Part shown: in pieces, positions 1-9,293 of the stretch | Numbering within the stretch: position 1 is the stretch's first letter | How the letters are laid out: the number at the start of each line of letters is the position of its first letter | Source of the DNA: Dorea sp. D27 | GTDB lineage: Bacteria; Bacillota; Clostridia; Lachnospirales; Lachnospiraceae | Direction of reading: 5' to 3' | NCBI RefSeq assembly: GCF_001185345.1 | Contig: NZ_KQ236744.1 | Span: forward strand, 819,908 to 883,907 | Length of the DNA stretch: 64,000 nucleotides | Made by a program: the position numbers and the translations under genes | Notes under the pieces: model-generated | Told to the model about the DNA's origin: nothing | The model's database searches: none | What the model saw: only the letters and a program-made list of their open reading frames with translations

Positions 1-1
1 A

Positions 2-604
2 GAGGAGATAGAGAGCAGAGGCGGAAGGGCAGAGGTATATCAGTGTAATGTTTCTGACTTTGCAAAATGCGAAGAGCTTGTTCAAGGCATCGTAAAGCAG
101 TTTGGAAGCCTGGATATTCTTGTCAATAACGCCGGCATTACAAAGGATGGGCTGTTGATGAAGATGTCTGAAGAAGACTTCGACAAAGTGATTGATGTCA
201 ACTTAAAAGGTGCATTCAATACGATTCGTTTCGCTTCCCGCCAGATGCTGAAGCAGAGGAGCGGGAGAATTATCAATCTGTCCTCTGTGGTGGGTGTTGC
301 GGGCAATGCCGGCCAGGCAAACTATGCGTCGTCCAAGGCAGGCGTCATCGGGCTTACGAAGGCGGCGGCCAAGGAACTTGCATCCCGTGGCATTACGGTG
401 AACGCGATTGCCCCCGGTTTTATAGAGACAGACATGACAGATGCTTTGCCGGAGAAGGTAAAAGAGGCAACGGTATCCCAGATACCACTCGCAAGGTTTG
501 GCAGGCCGGAAGATGTGGCGAAGCTGGCTGCATTTCTCGCGTCAGAGGCGTCCGCATATATAACCGGACAGGTAATCCACGTAGACGGCGGCATGGTAAT
601 GTAG
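2..604 (+). CDS. fabG: 3-oxoacyl-ACP reductase FabG (5' end outside window)
   Basis: NADPH-dependent short-chain dehydrogenase that reduces 3-ketoacyl-ACP in type II fatty-acid elongation in the cytosol. The frame is open from base 2, so the 5' part is cut by the window edge: about 200 residues are present against a usual 245 or so, and the N-terminal Gly-rich cofactor loop is missing. Visible family marks are NNAG (bases 125-136), the catalytic Ser region INLSS, and the Tyr/Lys pair of YASSK (Tyr 323-325, Lys 335-337). The C-terminal PGFIETDMT and YITGQ...DGG segments are typical of FabG. It ends 32 bp before fabF and belongs to the same operon. Confidence 0.95.
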   Translation, partial: EEIESRGGRAEVYQCNVSDFAKCEELVQGIVKQFGSLDILVNNAGITKDGLLMKMSEEDFDKVIDVNLKGAFNTIRFASRQMLKQRSGRIINLSSVVGVAGNAGQANYASSKAGVIGLTKAAAKELASRGITVNAIAPGFIETDMTDALPEKVKEATVSQIPLARFGRPEDVAKLAAFLASEASAYITGQVIHVDGGMVM

Positions 605-636
605 CATAAGTGCAGATGATAGAGGGAGACAGCGAT

Positions 637-1875
637 ATGAAGAAAAGAGTTGTGGTTACAGGACTGGGAGCAGTGACTCCGATAGGAAATTCTGTAGAAG
701 AGTTCTGGTCCGGTATCAAAGAGTCAAAGGTAGGTATCGGAGAGATAACGAAATTTGATACAACAGAATATAAAGTGAAGCTTGCGGCGGAGGTTAAGGA
801 TTTCTCGGCAAAAGACCATATGGATTTCAAAGCTGCAAAACGGATGGAATTATTTTCCCAGTATGCGGTAGCTGCGGCTCTGGAAGCATATAAGGATTCT
901 GGACTTGATATTGGACGGGAGGACGCCTACCGGGCGGGAGTCATCGTAGGTTCAGGCATCGGCAGCCTGCAGCGTGTGGAGCAGGAACATACGAAGATTA
1001 AAGAAAAGGGGCCGGGCAGGGTGAATCCGCTCATGGTGCCTCTTATGATTTCCAATATGGCAGCAGGAAACATTTCCATACAGCTCGGTTTCAAGGGGAA
1101 ATGTACCAATGTGGTGACTGCCTGTGCATCGGGCACGAACTGTATCGGAGATGCTTACCGGGCAATCCAGTACGGAGATGCCGACGTCATGATTGCAGGT
1201 GGGACGGAGAGCTGCATCTGTCCGACAGGCGTGGCGGGCTTTACAAGCCTGACCGCACTCTCTACATCCACAGACCCGAAGCGCGCTTCTATTCCATTTG
1301 ACAGGGACAGAAATGGATTTGTCCTCGGCGAGGGTGCCGGTGTCGTCATGCTGGAAGAGCTGGAGCATGCCAGGAAACGAGGTGCCAGAATATATGCGGA
1401 AGTAGCAGGCTATGGTTCCACGGGGGACGCGTACCACATCACGTCACCGTCAGAGGACGGAGGGGGAGCTGCTAAGGCAATGACCCTGGCAATAGAGGAG
1501 GGCGGAATCAAACCGTCACAGGTTGATTATATCAATGCGCACGGAACGAGCACCCATCACAATGACCTGTTCGAGACAAGGGCAATCAAGCTGGCGCTTG
1601 GGGAGGCGGCAAAAGACGTCGTAATCAATTCCACCAAATCTATGATTGGCCATCTCCTTGGAGCAGCCGGCGGAGTGGAGTTTATCACTTGCGTAAAGTC
1701 CATACAGGACGGATTCATCCACCAGACGGCCGGTACGGAGACCGTGGACGAAGGGTGCGATTTAAACTATGCGGTCGGGGCACCGATAGAGAAGGACCTC
1801 ACATACGTGCTTACCAATTCCCTCGGGTTCGGCGGGCATAACGCAACCTTATTAGTGAAGAAATACGAAGGTTAG
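637..1875 (+). CDS. fabF: Beta-ketoacyl-ACP synthase II FabF
   Basis: Condensing enzyme that elongates acyl-ACP with malonyl-ACP. It has 412 residues, the normal length for the family. The Cys-His-His triad is visible as Cys163 (TACASGTN), His302 (NAHGTST) and His339 ([11 protein letters not shown]). An in-frame GTG at 610 would add nine residues, but the ATG at 637 is preceded by AGAGGGA at 621-627 with good spacing and gives the canonical start [11 protein letters not shown]. It lies between fabG and accB on the same strand with short gaps, consistent with one transcript. Confidence 0.97.
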   Translation: MKKRVVVTGLGAVTPIGNSVEEFWSGIKESKVGIGEITKFDTTEYKVKLAAEVKDFSAKDHMDFKAAKRMELFSQYAVAAALEAYKDSGLDIGREDAYRAGVIVGSGIGSLQRVEQEHTKIKEKGPGRVNPLMVPLMISNMAAGNISIQLGFKGKCTNVVTACASGTNCIGDAYRAIQYGDADVMIAGGTESCICPTGVAGFTSLTALSTSTDPKRASIPFDRDRNGFVLGEGAGVVMLEELEHARKRGARIYAEVAGYGSTGDAYHITSPSEDGGGAAKAMTLAIEEGGIKPSQVDYINAHGTSTHHNDLFETRAIKLALGEAAKDVVINSTKSMIGHLLGAAGGVEFITCVKSIQDGFIHQTAGTETVDEGCDLNYAVGAPIEKDLTYVLTNSLGFGGHNATLLVKKYEG

Positions 1876-1891
1876 AAAGGACTTAAAGATT

Positions 1892-2371
1892 ATGGAAATT
1901 AAACATCTGCTATCACTTATAGAAGCCGTATCAGAGTCAGAGCTGACCGGATTAAAATACGAAGAAAACGGAGTAAAGCTTCATCTCACAAAGAAACAGG
2001 ATAACGTGCACGTCGTGGCTGCCGGGCAGGCTGCCATGACCGGGGCGTCCGCGGCGGCCCCAATGGCAGCTTCCGCCCAGAGCGACGCGGCACAAAAAGA
2101 AGAGCCGGAAGCAGCCGCTTTATCAGCTCGGCCCCAAGGGAAGATTGTAGAATCTCCCCTTGTAGGAACCTTCTACACAGCACCGTCAGAAGACGCCGAA
2201 GCCTTCGTGTCCGTCGGCGATACCGTAAAAAAGGGCCAGACACTGGCAATTGTAGAGGCTATGAAATTGATGAACGAGATAGAGAGCGACTACGACGGCA
2301 CAATCACAGAAATACTAGTAGAAAACGGCCAGGCAGTAGAATACGGCCAGCCATTGTTCCGCATTCGCTAA
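1892..2371 (+). CDS. accB: Biotin carboxyl carrier protein of acetyl-CoA carboxylase
   Basis: Carries the biotin that shuttles CO2 between biotin carboxylase and carboxyltransferase in the first committed step of fatty-acid synthesis. It has 159 residues: an N-terminal helical part, an Ala/Pro-rich linker (about residues 45-80), and a C-terminal biotinyl domain with the EAMKLMNE motif, in which Lys125 is the expected biotinylation site. It sits 16 bp after fabF. Between it and fabZ lies a 93-bp gap holding a diverged copy of the intergenic palindrome family. Confidence 0.96.
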   Translation: MEIKHLLSLIEAVSESELTGLKYEENGVKLHLTKKQDNVHVVAAGQAAMTGASAAAPMAASAQSDAAQKEEPEAAALSARPQGKIVESPLVGTFYTAPSEDAEAFVSVGDTVKKGQTLAIVEAMKLMNEIESDYDGTITEILVENGQAVEYGQPLFRIR

Positions 2372-2374
2372 TAA

Positions 2375-2455
2375 AGGTACAGGACAAAATGCAATCAGGT
2401 ACAGGGCAAAGTTCAATTTGGGACGTAACCCTTTTGAAAAAGATCACGTCCCCAA
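2375..2455 (+). repeat. Diverged palindromic repeat between accB and fabZ
   Basis: The accB stop is followed by two related head units (GGTACAGGACAAA and GGTACAGGGCAAA...TTCAATTT) and then an imperfect inverted repeat: TTGGGACGT (2418-2426) against ACGTCCCCAA (2446-2455), with an A/T-rich centre. Head and arm order match the GGGACAGGG / GGGGACGG repeat family found elsewhere in the window, but the core has diverged. The right arm runs into the fabZ ribosome binding site (AAGGAGG, 2454-2460), so folding could affect fabZ translation. Confidence 0.6.
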
Positions 2456-2464
2456 GGAGGAATT

Positions 2465-2893
2465 ATGAATCATTTGGACATCAGTCAGATTAAGAAAATC
2501 ATCCCTCACCGTCATCCATTTCTTCTGGTTGACTATATCGAGGATTACGAGCCGGGACAATATGCAATCGGCTATAAATGTGTCACATACAGAGAGGACT
2601 TCTTTGCGGGCCATTTCCCCCAGGAACCGGTGATGCCGGGCGTGCTTACTGTAGAGGCGCTTGCGCAGGTGGGAGCAGTGGCCATCCTGAGCCAGGAGGC
2701 GAATGAAGGTAAGATTGCTTATTTCGGCGGTATCAACAAATGCAAGTTCAAGGGCAAAATCATACCCGGAGACAAGGTACGCCTGGAGACGAAGATTATC
2801 AAGCAGAAGGGGCCTGTCGGTATAGGAGAAGCTATAGCATCCGTGGACGGCAAGACAGTCGTAAGCGCGGAACTGACATTTATGATTGGATAG
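2465..2893 (+). CDS. fabZ: 3-hydroxyacyl-ACP dehydratase FabZ
   Basis: Dehydrates 3-hydroxyacyl-ACP to trans-2-enoyl-ACP. It has 142 residues, the usual hot-dog-fold length. The signature HFPQEPVMPGVL is present with His50 as the expected catalytic residue, and the acidic partner lies in VEALAQ. A strong AAGGAGG stands just before the ATG. Its TAG stop is followed nine bases later by the accC start, so the two genes are likely translationally coupled. Confidence 0.96.
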   Translation: MNHLDISQIKKIIPHRHPFLLVDYIEDYEPGQYAIGYKCVTYREDFFAGHFPQEPVMPGVLTVEALAQVGAVAILSQEANEGKIAYFGGINKCKFKGKIIPGDKVRLETKIIKQKGPVGIGEAIASVDGKTVVSAELTFMIG

Positions 2894-2902
2894 GTGAGTT
2901 AC

Positions 2903-4237
2903 ATGATTAAGAAGATATTGATTGCCAACCGCGGCGAGATTGCGGTGCGCATCATCCGTGCATGCCGGGAGATGGGGATAGAAACGGTGGCTGTATATTC
3001 AAAAGCAGATAAAGATGCCCTACACACACAGCTGGCTGACGAGGCTGTATGCATCGGTCCTGCTCCGTCGAGCGAGAGCTATCTGAGTATGGACCGGATC
3101 ATCAGCGCGACGATAATTACGGGGGCAGACGCCATCCATCCAGGATTTGGATTTCTGTCCGAGAACAGTAAATTTGCAGAACTGTGTGAACAGTGCAACA
3201 TTACATTCATCGGCCCGGGCTCCGACGTAATCGCCAGACTCGGGAACAAGCAGGAAGCGAGAAATACCATGACTGCGGCAGGGGTACCGGTCATACCTGG
3301 GAGCACAGAGCCTATATATGATGCGGAGACTGGTGCCGGCATAGCGGCCCAGATTGGCTACCCGGTTATCGTGAAGGCGGCTCTCGGAGGAGGCGGCAAG
3401 GGGATGCGGGTGGCAGAGACGCCGGAGGAATTCCCTCAGGCATTCCAGACTGCCCAGAAAGAGACGCAGATGGCGTTTGGCGACAGTACAATGTATATCG
3501 AACACTTTGTACAACAGCCAAGACATATCGAGTTTCAGATCTTAGCGGACAGCCAGGGACACGTGATACACCTTGGAGAGCGTGACTGCTCTATCCAGAG
3601 GAACCACCAGAAGATGATAGAAGAATCCCCTTCCGTAGCGCTGGATGAAAATCTCAGGAAGAAGATGGGTGACGCGGCGGTTAAGGCAGCGAAGGCGGCA
3701 GGATATGTCAATGCCGGTACGATAGAATTTCTGCTGGAGAAAAGCGGGAACTTTTACTTTATGGAAATGAATACGCGGATCCAGGTAGAACATCCGGTAA
3801 CCGAATGGGTAACCGGCATTGATTTGATCAAAGAGCAGATACGTATTGCTTCCGGCAGACCTCTTTCCTACACACAGGAAGAGATACAGCTGTCCGGCCA
3901 TGCCATCGAGTGCAGGATCAATGCGGAGAATCCGTCGAAAGGCTTCCGCCCTTCCCCAGGCACGATAACAGACATGTATCTTCCGGGAGGCAAAGGAATC
4001 CGTATAGATTCGGCAATCTACAGCGGGTATACGATTCCCCCTTTCTACGACTCCATGGTAGCGAAGCTCATCGTATGGGCCAAGAACCGAAAAGAAGCGA
4101 TACGTAAGATGCAGAGCGCCCTCGGCGAAGTGATTATCGAAGGAATTGATACAAATGTAGACTACCAGTATGAGATATTAGGCCATCCTGATTATCAGGC
4201 AGGCAACATAGACATTGAATTTATTGAGAAAATGTAA
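2903..4237 (+). CDS. accC: Acetyl-CoA carboxylase, biotin carboxylase subunit
   Basis: ATP-grasp enzyme that carboxylates the biotin on AccB. It has 444 residues from the ATG at 2903 (MIKKILIANRGEIAVRI). A GTG at 2894 is in frame directly after the fabZ stop, but the ATG gives the canonical N-terminus and has GGATAGGTGAG upstream. Visible motifs: the ATP-grasp Gly-rich loop GGGGKGMR near residue 163, HIEFQ, the EMNTRIQVEHPVTE active-site segment, and a C-terminal biotin-carboxylase domain. The carboxyltransferase gene starts 13 bp downstream. Confidence 0.96.
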   Translation: MIKKILIANRGEIAVRIIRACREMGIETVAVYSKADKDALHTQLADEAVCIGPAPSSESYLSMDRIISATIITGADAIHPGFGFLSENSKFAELCEQCNITFIGPGSDVIARLGNKQEARNTMTAAGVPVIPGSTEPIYDAETGAGIAAQIGYPVIVKAALGGGGKGMRVAETPEEFPQAFQTAQKETQMAFGDSTMYIEHFVQQPRHIEFQILADSQGHVIHLGERDCSIQRNHQKMIEESPSVALDENLRKKMGDAAVKAAKAAGYVNAGTIEFLLEKSGNFYFMEMNTRIQVEHPVTEWVTGIDLIKEQIRIASGRPLSYTQEEIQLSGHAIECRINAENPSKGFRPSPGTITDMYLPGGKGIRIDSAIYSGYTIPPFYDSMVAKLIVWAKNRKEAIRKMQSALGEVIIEGIDTNVDYQYEILGHPDYQAGNIDIEFIEKM

Positions 4238-4249
4238 AGGTGAGCTCCT

Positions 4250-5950
4250 ATGAAATTAGAAAATATGTTCAAGAAGACAAGGCTTTCTTCCAGCCGGAAG
4301 AATTACATCTCGCTTAAGGAAGCCAAGCCGGAAGTGCCTCAGGGACTTTTGAGAAAATGTAATCGATGCGGCCAGGCTATCATTACGGAAGACGTAAAAG
4401 CAGGTGGTTACATCTGTCCAAAGTGTGGAGGATATTTCCGGGTACATGCATACCGCAGGATAGAGATGGTAGCTGACGAAGGAACATTTGAAGAATGGGA
4501 CAAAGGACTTACGACAAGAAACCCTCTGGACTATAAAGGGTATGAAGAGAAGCTGGAAGCTCTGAAGGAGAAGACAGGACTGGAAGAGGCGGTCATTACG
4601 GGCAAAGCCCGTATAGACGGAACAGATGCGGTAATCGCCGTATGTGACGGCCGCTTTCTCATGGCCAGCATGGGAGAAGTTGTCGGAGAGAAGATAGCAA
4701 GGGCGGTGGAGCGGGCCACAGAGGTAAAGCTTCCGGTCATTATATTTGCCTGCTCCGGGGGCGCAAGGATGCAGGAAGGCATCACTTCCCTTATGCAGAT
4801 GGCAAAGACGTCCGCCGCGCTGAAAAGACACAGTGATGCCGGACATCTGTATATCAGTGTGCTGACAGATCCGACAACCGGCGGTGTGACGGCCAGCTTT
4901 GCCATGCTGGGAGATATCATCCTGGCGGAACCGGGCGCGCTCATAGGCTTCGCAGGACCAAGGGTTATTGAGCAGACAATCGGCCAGAAGCTGCCAAAGG
5001 GGTTCCAGCGTTCCGAGTTTCTGCTTGCACATGGATTCATAGATGGAATTATTGAGCGGCCAAAGCTCAAAGGCACGCTATCACGTATTCTTAAGCTCCA
5101 TGCCGGATGCGGGAAGACGGCGGCCGGTATTCCGGAAAAGGATATCATTCCGGAACAATATAATAAAGTAGCGTCTGCATGGGACCGGGTGGAAATATCG
5201 AGGATGAAAGACCGCCCGGTGGGGGAAGACTACATCCACGCCATGTTTACAGATTTTATAGAGTTCCACGGAGACCGGTGTTTTGCAGATGACAAGGCCA
5301 TTATCGGGGGAGTAGGAAGGTTTGGCGGCCGTCCTGTGACGGTTATCGCTCAGGCCAAGGGGACAAATACGAAGGAAAATATTGAACGTAATTTTGGCAT
5401 GCCGTCCCCGGACGGATATCGGAAAGCACTGCGACTCATGAAACAGGCGGAAAAGTTCCGCCGTCCCGTCATCTGCTTTGTTGATACGCCTGGCGCATTC
5501 TGTGGGCTGGAGGCAGAAGAGCGGGGGCAGGGCGAGGCAATTGCCAGATGCATCTATGAAATGTCCGCACTCAAGGTGCCTGTATTATCTGTCATAATCG
5601 GAGAAGGCGGAAGCGGCGGTGCCCTTGCCATGGCGACATCGGATGAAGTATGGATGCTGGAGAACTCGGTGTACTCTATCCTGTCCCCGGAAGGATTTGC
5701 CAGTATTCTGTGGAAGGACAGCACACGGGCAAAAGAGGCGGCAGAGGTCATGAAGCTTACGGCCGGAGATCTGCTTGAGGCGGGAATCGTCGAGCGCATC
5801 ATAAAAGAGCCGGGACACTATACGATACAAAACCTGGAAGAGGTTGCATCAAAGCTTAAGAAATATATGGAGGGATTTCTCGGAACTTACGGGCAGATGT
5901 CGGAAGAAGAGCTGACTGAGCACAGATATAAGCGGTTCCGCAGAATGTAG
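4250..5950 (+). CDS. accDA: Fused acetyl-CoA carboxyltransferase (beta-alpha, AccD-AccA)
   Basis: Transfers CO2 from carboxybiotin to acetyl-CoA, making malonyl-CoA. One 566-residue frame holds both subunits. The AccD-like half has a four-Cys zinc ribbon (Cys37, Cys40, Cys56, Cys59) and the crotonase-type CSGGARMQEG oxyanion segment. From about residue 300 follows an AccA-like half with VTVIAQAKGTNTKEN, FVDTPGAFCG and GEGGSGGALA. In Escherichia coli these are separate genes. The frame is open throughout with no stop or internal ribosome site at the junction, so this appears to be a true fusion enforcing 1:1 stoichiometry. Confidence 0.93.
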   Translation: MKLENMFKKTRLSSSRKNYISLKEAKPEVPQGLLRKCNRCGQAIITEDVKAGGYICPKCGGYFRVHAYRRIEMVADEGTFEEWDKGLTTRNPLDYKGYEEKLEALKEKTGLEEAVITGKARIDGTDAVIAVCDGRFLMASMGEVVGEKIARAVERATEVKLPVIIFACSGGARMQEGITSLMQMAKTSAALKRHSDAGHLYISVLTDPTTGGVTASFAMLGDIILAEPGALIGFAGPRVIEQTIGQKLPKGFQRSEFLLAHGFIDGIIERPKLKGTLSRILKLHAGCGKTAAGIPEKDIIPEQYNKVASAWDRVEISRMKDRPVGEDYIHAMFTDFIEFHGDRCFADDKAIIGGVGRFGGRPVTVIAQAKGTNTKENIERNFGMPSPDGYRKALRLMKQAEKFRRPVICFVDTPGAFCGLEAEERGQGEAIARCIYEMSALKVPVLSVIIGEGGSGGALAMATSDEVWMLENSVYSILSPEGFASILWKDSTRAKEAAEVMKLTAGDLLEAGIVERIIKEPGHYTIQNLEEVASKLKKYMEGFLGTYGQMSEEELTEHRYKRFRRM

Positions 5951-5961
5951 GAGATGTCAGG

Positions 5962-7029
5962 ATGAAAACAGCACCGTTGGTAATGGGAAATATCAGAGCA
6001 GAGGTACCAGTCATACAGGGCGGTATGGGCGTCGGAATCAGTCTGGGCGGCCTGGCCGGGGCTGTGGCACGAGAGGGCGGTACAGGGATAATCTCTGCCG
6101 CCCAGATTGGTTTTAAAGAACCTGATTTTGACAGGAATACGCTGGAGGCAAACCTGCGGGCAATCCGGAAAGAATATGACAAGGCCAGGCAGGCGGCGCC
6201 GCATGGAGTAATCGGGTTCAATATCATGGTGGCGATGCGCCATTATGAGACATACGTACGTGCGGCGATAGAGACAGGAGCGGACTTGATTATCTCTGGC
6301 GCAGGTCTTCCGACAGAACTTCCGAAGATTGCCGGTGATTCAGAGGTGAAGCTGGCCCCCATCGTTTCCACGGATAAATCTGCCCAGGTAATTTTAAAAT
6401 ACTGGGATAGAAAATATAAGCGTATCCCAGATCTGCTCGTTATCGAAGGACCGGAGGCCGGAGGTCATCTCGGGTTTACGAGGGAACAGCTGGAGATATT
6501 TGGAGGGGATTCCTATGATGCGGAGATTCTGAGGATAATGGAGACAGTAAAGGGATATGAAGACAAATATAGCCGGAAGATACCCGTTGCAATCGCAGGA
6601 GGGATAGAGACTGCCTCACAGGCCGCCCACGCATTTTCCCTCGGGGCAGATGCCATACAGGTGGCCAGCAGGTTCGTCACGACGGAAGAGTGTGATGCAG
6701 ACAACCGTTATAAAGAAGCGTACTTAAGAGCCGGGGAAAAAGATATTGTTATCGTTAAAAGCCCGGTCGGCATGCCGGGGAGAGCGATTAAGAATTCATT
6801 TATGGAGCAGGTGCTGTCAGGGAAGAGAATACCTCACAGCCCGTGTCATGGCTGCCTTCACAAATGCAGCCCGGACGAGATTCCGTACTGCATTACGGAC
6901 GCGCTTATCCATGCGGCCAGAGGAGAGGTGGAGGACGCGCTTCTGTTCTGCGGAGCCAATGCATATAAGGCAGAACGGATAGAAACCGTAAAAGAAGTTA
7001 TTGATTCTCTTCTGCCGGAGAGGGTATAA
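5962..7029 (+). CDS. FMN-dependent oxidoreductase, nitronate monooxygenase / FabK-like
   Basis: 355-residue TIM-barrel flavoprotein of the nitronate-monooxygenase/FabK superfamily. Seen: VIQGGMGVGISLGGLAGAV at the N-terminus, GFNIMVA, VIEGPEAGGHLGF, PVAIAGGI and GADAIQVASRF, all FMN/phosphate-binding segments of that family. A Cys-containing C-terminal stretch (CHGCLHKC...PYCITD, near residues 294-312) is unusual for classical FabK. Its place 11 bp after accDA in the fab operon suggests enoyl-ACP reduction or another lipid-related redox role. FabK proper may be upstream of the window, so no gene symbol is assigned. Confidence 0.8.
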   Translation: MKTAPLVMGNIRAEVPVIQGGMGVGISLGGLAGAVAREGGTGIISAAQIGFKEPDFDRNTLEANLRAIRKEYDKARQAAPHGVIGFNIMVAMRHYETYVRAAIETGADLIISGAGLPTELPKIAGDSEVKLAPIVSTDKSAQVILKYWDRKYKRIPDLLVIEGPEAGGHLGFTREQLEIFGGDSYDAEILRIMETVKGYEDKYSRKIPVAIAGGIETASQAAHAFSLGADAIQVASRFVTTEECDADNRYKEAYLRAGEKDIVIVKSPVGMPGRAIKNSFMEQVLSGKRIPHSPCHGCLHKCSPDEIPYCITDALIHAARGEVEDALLFCGANAYKAERIETVKEVIDSLLPERV

Positions 7030-7074
7030 TGGTAGACAGGTAAATGTTGTTGGCATTCAAAGAGGGAGCGTAAG

Positions 7075-7548
7075 ATGGAAAACGCTTATAAGACGATTAA
7101 CCATATACTGGTGAACTTGATCAATGAGATATGGGAGCTGGAGGAAAAGGCAATTATTACAGAGGAGTTCAAAGACCTGACGAATAATGACATGCATGTG
7201 ATAGAGGCGGTTGGCCTCGGGGACGGTAATAATATGTCAGCGATAGCCCGCAGGCTTGGCATCACCGTAGGCTCTCTCACTACTGCCATGAACAGCCTTG
7301 TGAATAAAAAGTACGTGGAGCGCAGGAGAAGCGAGGAAGACAGAAGGGTCGTGTATGTAAAGCTGACGGATAAAGGGGTAAGCGCATACAGGCACCATGA
7401 AGACTATCACCGCCAGATGACACAGGCCATACTGGATAAGCTCAGCGAAGACGAGATTCCGGTACTGGTTAAGACGCTGGACGCTCTTGATGATTTCTTC
7501 TGCGGCTACAGCCAGCACCGAGACGACGGGAAGGGCAGCAGGAGTTAA
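7075..7548 (+). CDS. MarR-family regulator, FabT-like
   Basis: 157-residue winged-helix protein of the MarR family: a HTH around MSAIARRLGITVGSLTTAMNS (residues 44-64) and the wing RRSEEDRRVVYVKLTDKG. Length and N-terminal layout (INHILVNLINEIWELEE, NNDMHVIEAVG) resemble streptococcal FabT, the acyl-ACP-responsive repressor of fatty-acid synthesis. Its place as a distal gene of the fab/acc operon supports a feedback role. The operator would be expected upstream of the operon, outside this window, so binding cannot be checked here. Confidence 0.8.
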   Translation: MENAYKTINHILVNLINEIWELEEKAIITEEFKDLTNNDMHVIEAVGLGDGNNMSAIARRLGITVGSLTTAMNSLVNKKYVERRRSEEDRRVVYVKLTDKGVSAYRHHEDYHRQMTQAILDKLSEDEIPVLVKTLDALDDFFCGYSQHRDDGKGSRS

Positions 7549-7580
7549 GAAGGCAGAGTACAGAAGGCAGGAGAGAGCAG

Positions 7581-8258
7581 ATGGTAAGAGGCGTAATATT
7601 TGATATGGACGGCACGATGTTCGATACGGAACATCTGTCTACCGTGACATGGCAGATGGCCGGGGAGAAGCTGGAGCTGGATATCAATGACAGTCTTATT
7701 GAAAGTTTCAGGGGCGGCAACCCGGCGCAGATAAGAAGGCTATTTTCTGAAGCACTTGGACCGGATGTGGATTATGAATATGTGAAGGAAGTTAAGCATG
7801 AGTTTTTTGAAATGCTTACGGAGAGAGACGGCATACCCATCAAAAAGGGACTGTTTGAACTGATGGACTATCTGAAGGAAGAGCAGATTCCCATGGCGGT
7901 TGCCACGTCTACCGCCCGTGACAGGGCAGTGGATATCATAAGACGTGCAGGAGCCTATGGGTACCTGTCGGCCTGCATCTGTGGAGATGCGGTGGAAAAG
8001 AGCAAGCCGGCACCGGACATTTTCTGGAAAGCGGCCGAAGAGCTTGGCTGCAGTCCTGCGGAATGTCTTGTGCTGGAGGACAGTACAGCAGGGGTAATGG
8101 CGGGCAAGGCGGCCGGGGGATATATCATATATATCCCGGATGAAACAGATATACCTGAAACGGTTCTGGATGGGATAACGGCCCGGATGGGCAGCCTGCT
8201 CGAAGTGATAGACTGGATAAAGTCAACGAACACGGGGACGAGCCGCGGACAGAGATAA
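7581..8258 (+). CDS. HAD-family phosphatase / phosphoglucomutase-like
   Basis: 225-residue HAD-superfamily hydrolase with an alpha-helical cap (subfamily I, beta-phosphoglucomutase-like). Motif I FDMDGTMFDTE (Asp8, Asp10) opens the protein; motif II is ATSTARD; motif III Lys is in KSKPAPDIFWKAA; motif IV is LEDSTAGV. Substrate cannot be told from sequence; sugar phosphates are common in this subfamily. It follows the MarR gene by 32 bp with its own AGGAGAG site and ends at a strong terminator, so it may be the last gene of the fab transcript. Confidence 0.85.
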   Translation: MVRGVIFDMDGTMFDTEHLSTVTWQMAGEKLELDINDSLIESFRGGNPAQIRRLFSEALGPDVDYEYVKEVKHEFFEMLTERDGIPIKKGLFELMDYLKEEQIPMAVATSTARDRAVDIIRRAGAYGYLSACICGDAVEKSKPAPDIFWKAAEELGCSPAECLVLEDSTAGVMAGKAAGGYIIYIPDETDIPETVLDGITARMGSLLEVIDWIKSTNTGTSRGQR

Positions 8259-8263
8259 CGAAG

Positions 8264-8301
8264 GCTATGCTGTATTTGATCAATTACAGCATGGCTTTTT
8301 T
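8264..8301 (+). terminator. Intrinsic terminator after the HAD gene
   Basis: GCTATGCTGTA (8264-8274) pairs with TACAGCATGGC (8285-8295), 11 bp with one G-U wobble, followed by a six-T run. It starts six bases after the HAD stop codon and closes the fab-acc-HAD transcription unit. Confidence 0.85.
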
Positions 8302-8394
8302 GCGTTATAATAGAATAACAGAAGAATATCAGTTAATGGCAATGCAGACGTATGGCAGTTGAATATTTAGAAAAAACGGAAAGGAGGCTATACA

Positions 8395-9123
8395 ATGGAT
8401 GAGGATATAAGAAGGCTTCAGGATATTATTGATGAGAGCAGCCGCATCGTATTTTTCGGAGGTGCGGGGGTATCTACAGAGAGTCACATTCCTGATTTTA
8501 GAAGTGCGGATGGACTTTACAGGCAGAAGTACCGATTCTCGCCCGAACAGATTGTGAGCCACAGCTTTTTTTCGAGAAATACAGAGGATTTTTTTGAGTT
8601 TTATAAGGAGAAGATGATGTTTCTGGATGCAGAGCCGAACCCGGCCCATAAGAAACTGGCGGAACTGGAAGAGGCCGGAAAGCTGGCGGCAATCGTGACA
8701 CAGAATATTGACGGACTGCATCAGGCAGCCGGAAGCAGGAATGTACTGGAGCTTCACGGAAGCATACACAGAAATAACTGTCAGAAGTGCGGTAAGTTCT
8801 TTGATGCTTCATATGTCAAACATGCTGACGGTGTCCCAAGGTGCGGATGTGGCGGACTCATTAAGCCGGATGTCGTTCTTTACGAAGAAAGCCTGGATGC
8901 GGAAGTCATATCCGAAAGCATAAAGGCAATCTGCGAAGCCGATACGCTGATTATCGGCGGCACCTCGCTTATAGTGTATCCGGCGGCGGGATTTATCGAT
9001 TATTTCAGAGGCCGCCATCTTGTGGTGATTAACAAAAGCGCTACGGCAAAGGAAGTCGGCGCAGATCTGACGATAGCAGAACCAATTGGGGAGGTGCTTG
9101 GACAGATAGCGGTACACAGTTGA
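8395..9123 (+). CDS. NAD-dependent protein deacylase, sirtuin (Sir2/CobB family)
   Basis: 242-residue sirtuin that removes acyl groups from lysine using NAD. Seen: the NAD loop GAGVSTESHIPDFRS (residues 23-37), TQNIDGLHQAAGS, the catalytic His in LELHGS, a zinc module made of CQKCG and a second CGCGG pair, and GGTSLIVYPAAG near the end. Length and motifs fit a canonical bacterial class rather than the macrodomain-linked SirTM class. A possible promoter -10 TATAAT lies at 8306-8311. Flanked by terminators on both sides, so monocistronic. Confidence 0.93.
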   Translation: MDEDIRRLQDIIDESSRIVFFGGAGVSTESHIPDFRSADGLYRQKYRFSPEQIVSHSFFSRNTEDFFEFYKEKMMFLDAEPNPAHKKLAELEEAGKLAAIVTQNIDGLHQAAGSRNVLELHGSIHRNNCQKCGKFFDASYVKHADGVPRCGCGGLIKPDVVLYEESLDAEVISESIKAICEADTLIIGGTSLIVYPAAGFIDYFRGRHLVVINKSATAKEVGADLTIAEPIGEVLGQIAVHS

Positions 9124-9141
9124 AGAACATGTTGACAGAGA

Positions 9142-9185
9142 ATAAAGTTACGAGGCATCTTCGGGTGTTTCGTAACTTTATTTTG
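9142..9185 (+). terminator. Intrinsic terminator after the sirtuin gene
   Basis: ATAAAGTTACGA (9142-9153) pairs with TCGTAACTTTAT (9170-9181), extended by G-U-rich pairing onto a cUUCGg tetraloop, followed by TTTTG. The A/T-rich outer stem may allow function in both directions. Confidence 0.85.
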
Positions 9186-9293
9186 TAGTATCATTCTGAT
9201 GAAATATCTATTTTAAATCATAACATATGGTAATATTTGGAAATATATAATACTCTCATTTACGATATTATATACGAAGAAGGAGAGATTAGT

